From positions 1-64,000 of the forward strand of contig JBMORW010000057.1 of assembly GCA_049322695.1 (NCBI GenBank): a stretch of DNA of 64,000 nucleotides, read 5' to 3'. This DNA comes from CALGKJ01 sp049322695. Its GTDB lineage: Bacteria > Bacillota > Clostridia > Lutisporales > Lutisporaceae. Shown here piece after piece: positions 62,373 to 64,000 of the stretch (positions are counted from its first letter, which is position 1; each line of letters opens with the position of its first letter). The position numbers were made by a program, and so were the translations under genes. The notes beneath the pieces were generated by a model that was given only the letters and a program-made list of their open reading frames with translations, searched no databases and was not told where the DNA came from.

Positions 62373-62409
62373 AAATAGAAGCAAAAACTTTATGCTTTTG
62401 CTTCTATTT
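62373..62409 (-). terminator. Terminator overlapping the beta-lactamase-like stop codon
   Basis: AAATAGAAGCAAAA (62373-62386) pairs perfectly with TTTTGCTTCTATTT (62396-62409) around a nine-base loop. The stop codon of the gene ending at 62404 lies in the stem. Confidence 0.75.
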
Positions 62410-63477
62410 GGCATTCGATAATAATTGTTTGATCTTGCGTACTACTATTGAGGAAGTATCATTATCACTATTGCCCAATATAATTATTGCATAGTTTTCT
62501 TGTGTGTTGCGTTCAAAATATGATCTATAGCCGTTAATGCCCCCTCCATGTGATGCTTCGTCTTTATGTATTATCCATCCATAGGCATATCCGCTTAAAT
62601 ATGGAGTAAACATTTCTTTTATTGATTCATTTTTCAGCAATTTTTCTGTATACAATGCCTGGTTCCATTTGTACATGTCCTCCACCGTTGTCTGCACAGC
62701 TCCGGCTGCATAAGCAAATGAAGGATCGACATAAATAGTCTCCACTGCCTGTGCTTGTGTTGATGTATAACCCTTGGCAACATTCTCAGCTGTATCCCAT
62801 GAAAAATCAAATCCTGTATTATGCATTTCCAAAGGCTCAAAAATATGCTTTTTCATATATTCCTCATATTTCATCCCTGAAGCCTTCTCTATAATATAAC
62901 CAAGTAAAAAATAACTTGAGTTGCAGTAATTGAACCTTTCTCCCGGCTTAAACTCCAAGGGCTTATCCTTGAATATGCTGATAATTTCCTCCGGTGTATG
63001 ATACTTACCTGACCCATTATCTTGAATATAATCTCTAATACCTGATGTATTTGTCAGTAGATTAAAAAGCTTTATTTTATCACCCTCAGGATAATCAGGA
63101 ATATATTTATCTACTGTATCTTGTACATTCAACAGCCCCCTCTCCTGCAGCAGCATTACAGCAGCAGCTGTAAACTGCTTGGTTATGGATCCTGCACTAA
63201 AAATAGTATCAGGTTTATTTGGAATACCTTTAAAATAATCTGCCATACCATAGCCTTTTCTTATCAGCACTTCGCCATCCTTTGCTATAAGCACTGAGGC
63301 ACTGAACTCATATTTTTTATCATGTTCATCCAACAACTCCTGCAGCTGAGTTTTTATTGTTATTTCCTCTGTAGTTTCCTTTTCTACTGTTTCAGCTTTT
63401 TCACTTGAACATCCTGAAAAGATAAAGCTCCATGCCAGTATAAAAGAAAGAAGTATAACTAATATGGGTCTCTTCAC
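62404..63477 (-). CDS. Beta-lactamase-fold serine hydrolase lipoprotein
   Basis: A 357-residue exported protein of the class C beta-lactamase/PBP4*-like family. The lipobox FSGC near residue 23 marks a lipoprotein. Active-site motifs are SITK in AGSITKQFTAAA (serine nucleophile), YCN in NYCNSSYFLLGYI, and HGG in SHGGGINGY near the C-terminus. These enzymes act as D-amino-acid peptidases, esterases or beta-lactamases; the family alone does not show antibiotic resistance. GTG start with GGAG seven bases upstream. Monocistronic. Confidence 0.9.
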   Translation of the reverse strand: MKRPILVILLSFILAWSFIFSGCSSEKAETVEKETTEEITIKTQLQELLDEHDKKYEFSASVLIAKDGEVLIRKGYGMADYFKGIPNKPDTIFSAGSITKQFTAAAVMLLQERGLLNVQDTVDKYIPDYPEGDKIKLFNLLTNTSGIRDYIQDNGSGKYHTPEEIISIFKDKPLEFKPGERFNYCNSSYFLLGYIIEKASGMKYEEYMKKHIFEPLEMHNTGFDFSWDTAENVAKGYTSTQAQAVETIYVDPSFAYAAGAVQTTVEDMYKWNQALYTEKLLKNESIKEMFTPYLSGYAYGWIIHKDEASHGGGINGYRSYFERNTQENYAIIILGNSDNDTSSIVVRKIKQLLSNAK

Positions 63478-63556
63478 ATCATCACTCCTCTCGTATAATA
63501 AGTTTATCTTAGCATTTATATCAATAAATCAATATCAATCGGCTTGTTAATGCCCA

Positions 63557-63832
63557 TGATATAATTGACCTAGTGTCAATCAGGTAATAGTTCTTTCACT
63601 CCTTGTTGAACCTCGAATGGTTACTTCAAAAGTTAGTCTGTTCCCCTGAACCGGAAGTTAGCTTCAAACCAGCTGGCTGTTTGTTGGAGTTTATGTTCTG
63701 CCCCTTAGCAGTGGGGTTCGCATCAGATCATCTCCAACTGAATTCTTATATGCGAGGGTGTCGATGCTCCGTGTTTCATGGGTATTGCCAAGCTGATTGA
63801 ACACCAAGTATACAACGAAAGAAGGTGATAAA
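63557..63832 (+). ncRNA. IS110 left-end leader, probable bridge-RNA region
   Basis: An extended -10 (TG at 63557-63558, TATAAT at 63560-63565) opens about 265 bases of noncoding, structured and GC-richer DNA in front of an IS110 transposase. GTTGGAG (63683-63689) pairs with CTCCAAC (63732-63738), enclosing a CCCC/GGGG stem with a loop, a layout expected of a bridge RNA. IS110 elements encode such an RNA in this position to choose donor and target DNA. The element's left end cannot be fixed from one copy. A 65-codon frame in it has no ribosome site and is not called. Confidence 0.55.
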
Positions 63833-64000
63833 ATGAACCCACTTTACGTCGGTATTGATGTCAGCAGTCGTTCCAATGTTGTCTATCTCATGAGACCCGA
63901 TGGAACGAAACATAGCTGTTTTCCTGTTGCAAACAGTCTAGATGGTGCCAAGCAATTATCCAAAAGGATTGTATCTGCAATTACTTCAGAGTCCTTGACA
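63833..64000 (+). CDS. IS110-family transposase, 5' part only
   Basis: The first 56 codons of an IS110-type recombinase, cut by the window edge. The N-terminal LYVGIDVSSRSNVVYL carries the first catalytic Asp (Asp9) of the RuvC-like DEDD domain. The C-terminal Tnp_20 domain with the catalytic serine lies outside. GAAGGTGATAAA before the ATG is a good ribosome site. GC content is higher than in the neighbourhood, in line with a recent arrival. Confidence 0.88.
   Translation, partial: MNPLYVGIDVSSRSNVVYLMRPDGTKHSCFPVANSLDGAKQLSKRIVSAITSESLT
63833..64000 (+). mobile_element. IS110-family insertion sequence (left part)
   Basis: The element comprises the leader at 63557 and the truncated transposase. 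IS110 members lack classical terminal inverted repeats, so neither end can be placed; the left boundary is somewhere between the beta-lactamase-like gene (63477) and about 63580. Confidence 0.75.

Larger units (their letters stand above)
61897..62403. other. Long intergenic region with repeat and remnant ORF
   Basis: This 507-base stretch between the fusion gene and the beta-lactamase-like gene holds the repeat copy B (62018-62178), a possible short reverse ORF (62195-62308) and the terminator at 62373. The remainder (61897-62017 and 62309-62372) shows nothing I can name. It looks like a site of past insertion and decay. Confidence 0.5.

Noticed and set aside
63560..63580. ATTGAC/GTCAAT inverted repeat as IS terminal repeat
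   Set aside because: IS110 elements generally lack terminal inverted repeats, and six bases cannot be judged without the other end.
63603..63800. 65-codon plus-strand frame before the IS110 transposase
   Set aside because: No ribosome site, biased composition, and it lies in the structured leader expected to be bridge RNA.
1..64000. CRISPR arrays, rRNA or tRNA genes, prophage
   Set aside because: No spaced direct repeats, no rRNA-like stretches, no recognisable cloverleaf and no phage structural genes were seen by eye.

Overview
The window looks like a chromosomal segment of an anaerobic, low-GC member of the Clostridia (Bacillota). The evidence is AT-rich DNA, strong AGGAGG-type ribosome sites, TTG and GTG starts, many hairpin-plus-U terminators, a glycyl-radical enzyme with its radical-SAM activase, a persulfide-reductase-like flavoprotein, ferritin, and several TetR, ArsR, LacI and Crp regulators. 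I see no rRNA, tRNA, CRISPR array or prophage. An IS110-type insertion sequence begins at the right edge.

Layout. 1-8390: an HD-domain protein cut by the left edge, an aminoglycoside-phosphotransferase-like kinase, an orphan sensor histidine kinase, a cyclic-nucleotide-binding/DUF2225/TPR protein and a chemotaxis receptor. 8395-11211: an ArsR regulator and a four-domain CoA-disulfide/persulfide reductase behind a palindromic operator. 11263-19878: a long operon with a sharp promoter, an 18-bp perfect palindrome over the transcription start, two tandem-SCP2-like proteins, a class III aminotransferase, a split transketolase, a VOC protein, an Old-Yellow-Enzyme-type reductase and a terminal TetR gene. 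19949-27678: a short zinc-ribbon gene with a structured leader, a Rieske-FAD oxidoreductase, a propeller-bearing histidine kinase with a degenerate ATP box, and a second TetR/SCP2/M24 cluster followed by a membrane protein whose start lies in a hairpin. 27725-37326: ferritin, an operon led by an ECF sigma factor fused to a flavodoxin-like FMN-reductase domain, a second chemotaxis receptor, two EamA transporters, a broken secreted gene and a secreted helical protein. 37375-40385: Crp-type regulator, YjjI-type glycyl-radical enzyme and its activase. 40785-48370: LacI-controlled disaccharide uptake and phosphorolysis (two permeases, binding protein, GH65 phosphorylase) with a divergent beta-phosphoglucomutase between two identical operators. 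48403-63477: GNAT, SNF2 helicase, a large secreted PHP/CehA-like protein with PLAT-like repeats, MATE exporter, flavodoxin-like reductase, DUF5700 peptidase, YciI protein, a GNAT-methyltransferase fusion and a beta-lactamase-fold lipoprotein. 63557-64000: IS110 leader (probable bridge-RNA region) and transposase start.

How the genes work together. The best-understood unit is the GH65 cluster: sugar imported by the ABC permeases is split with phosphate to beta-glucose-1-phosphate, which the divergent mutase converts to glucose-6-phosphate. No transporter ATPase is present, so a shared one elsewhere is needed. The most intriguing units are the 11-19 kb operon, whose transketolase pair, flavin reductase and lipid-binding SCP2 proteins suggest chemistry on a hydrophobic (possibly steroid-like) ketol substrate, and the sigma-flavodoxin operon, which looks like a flavin/redox-linked transcription switch. 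Both functional readings are inference.
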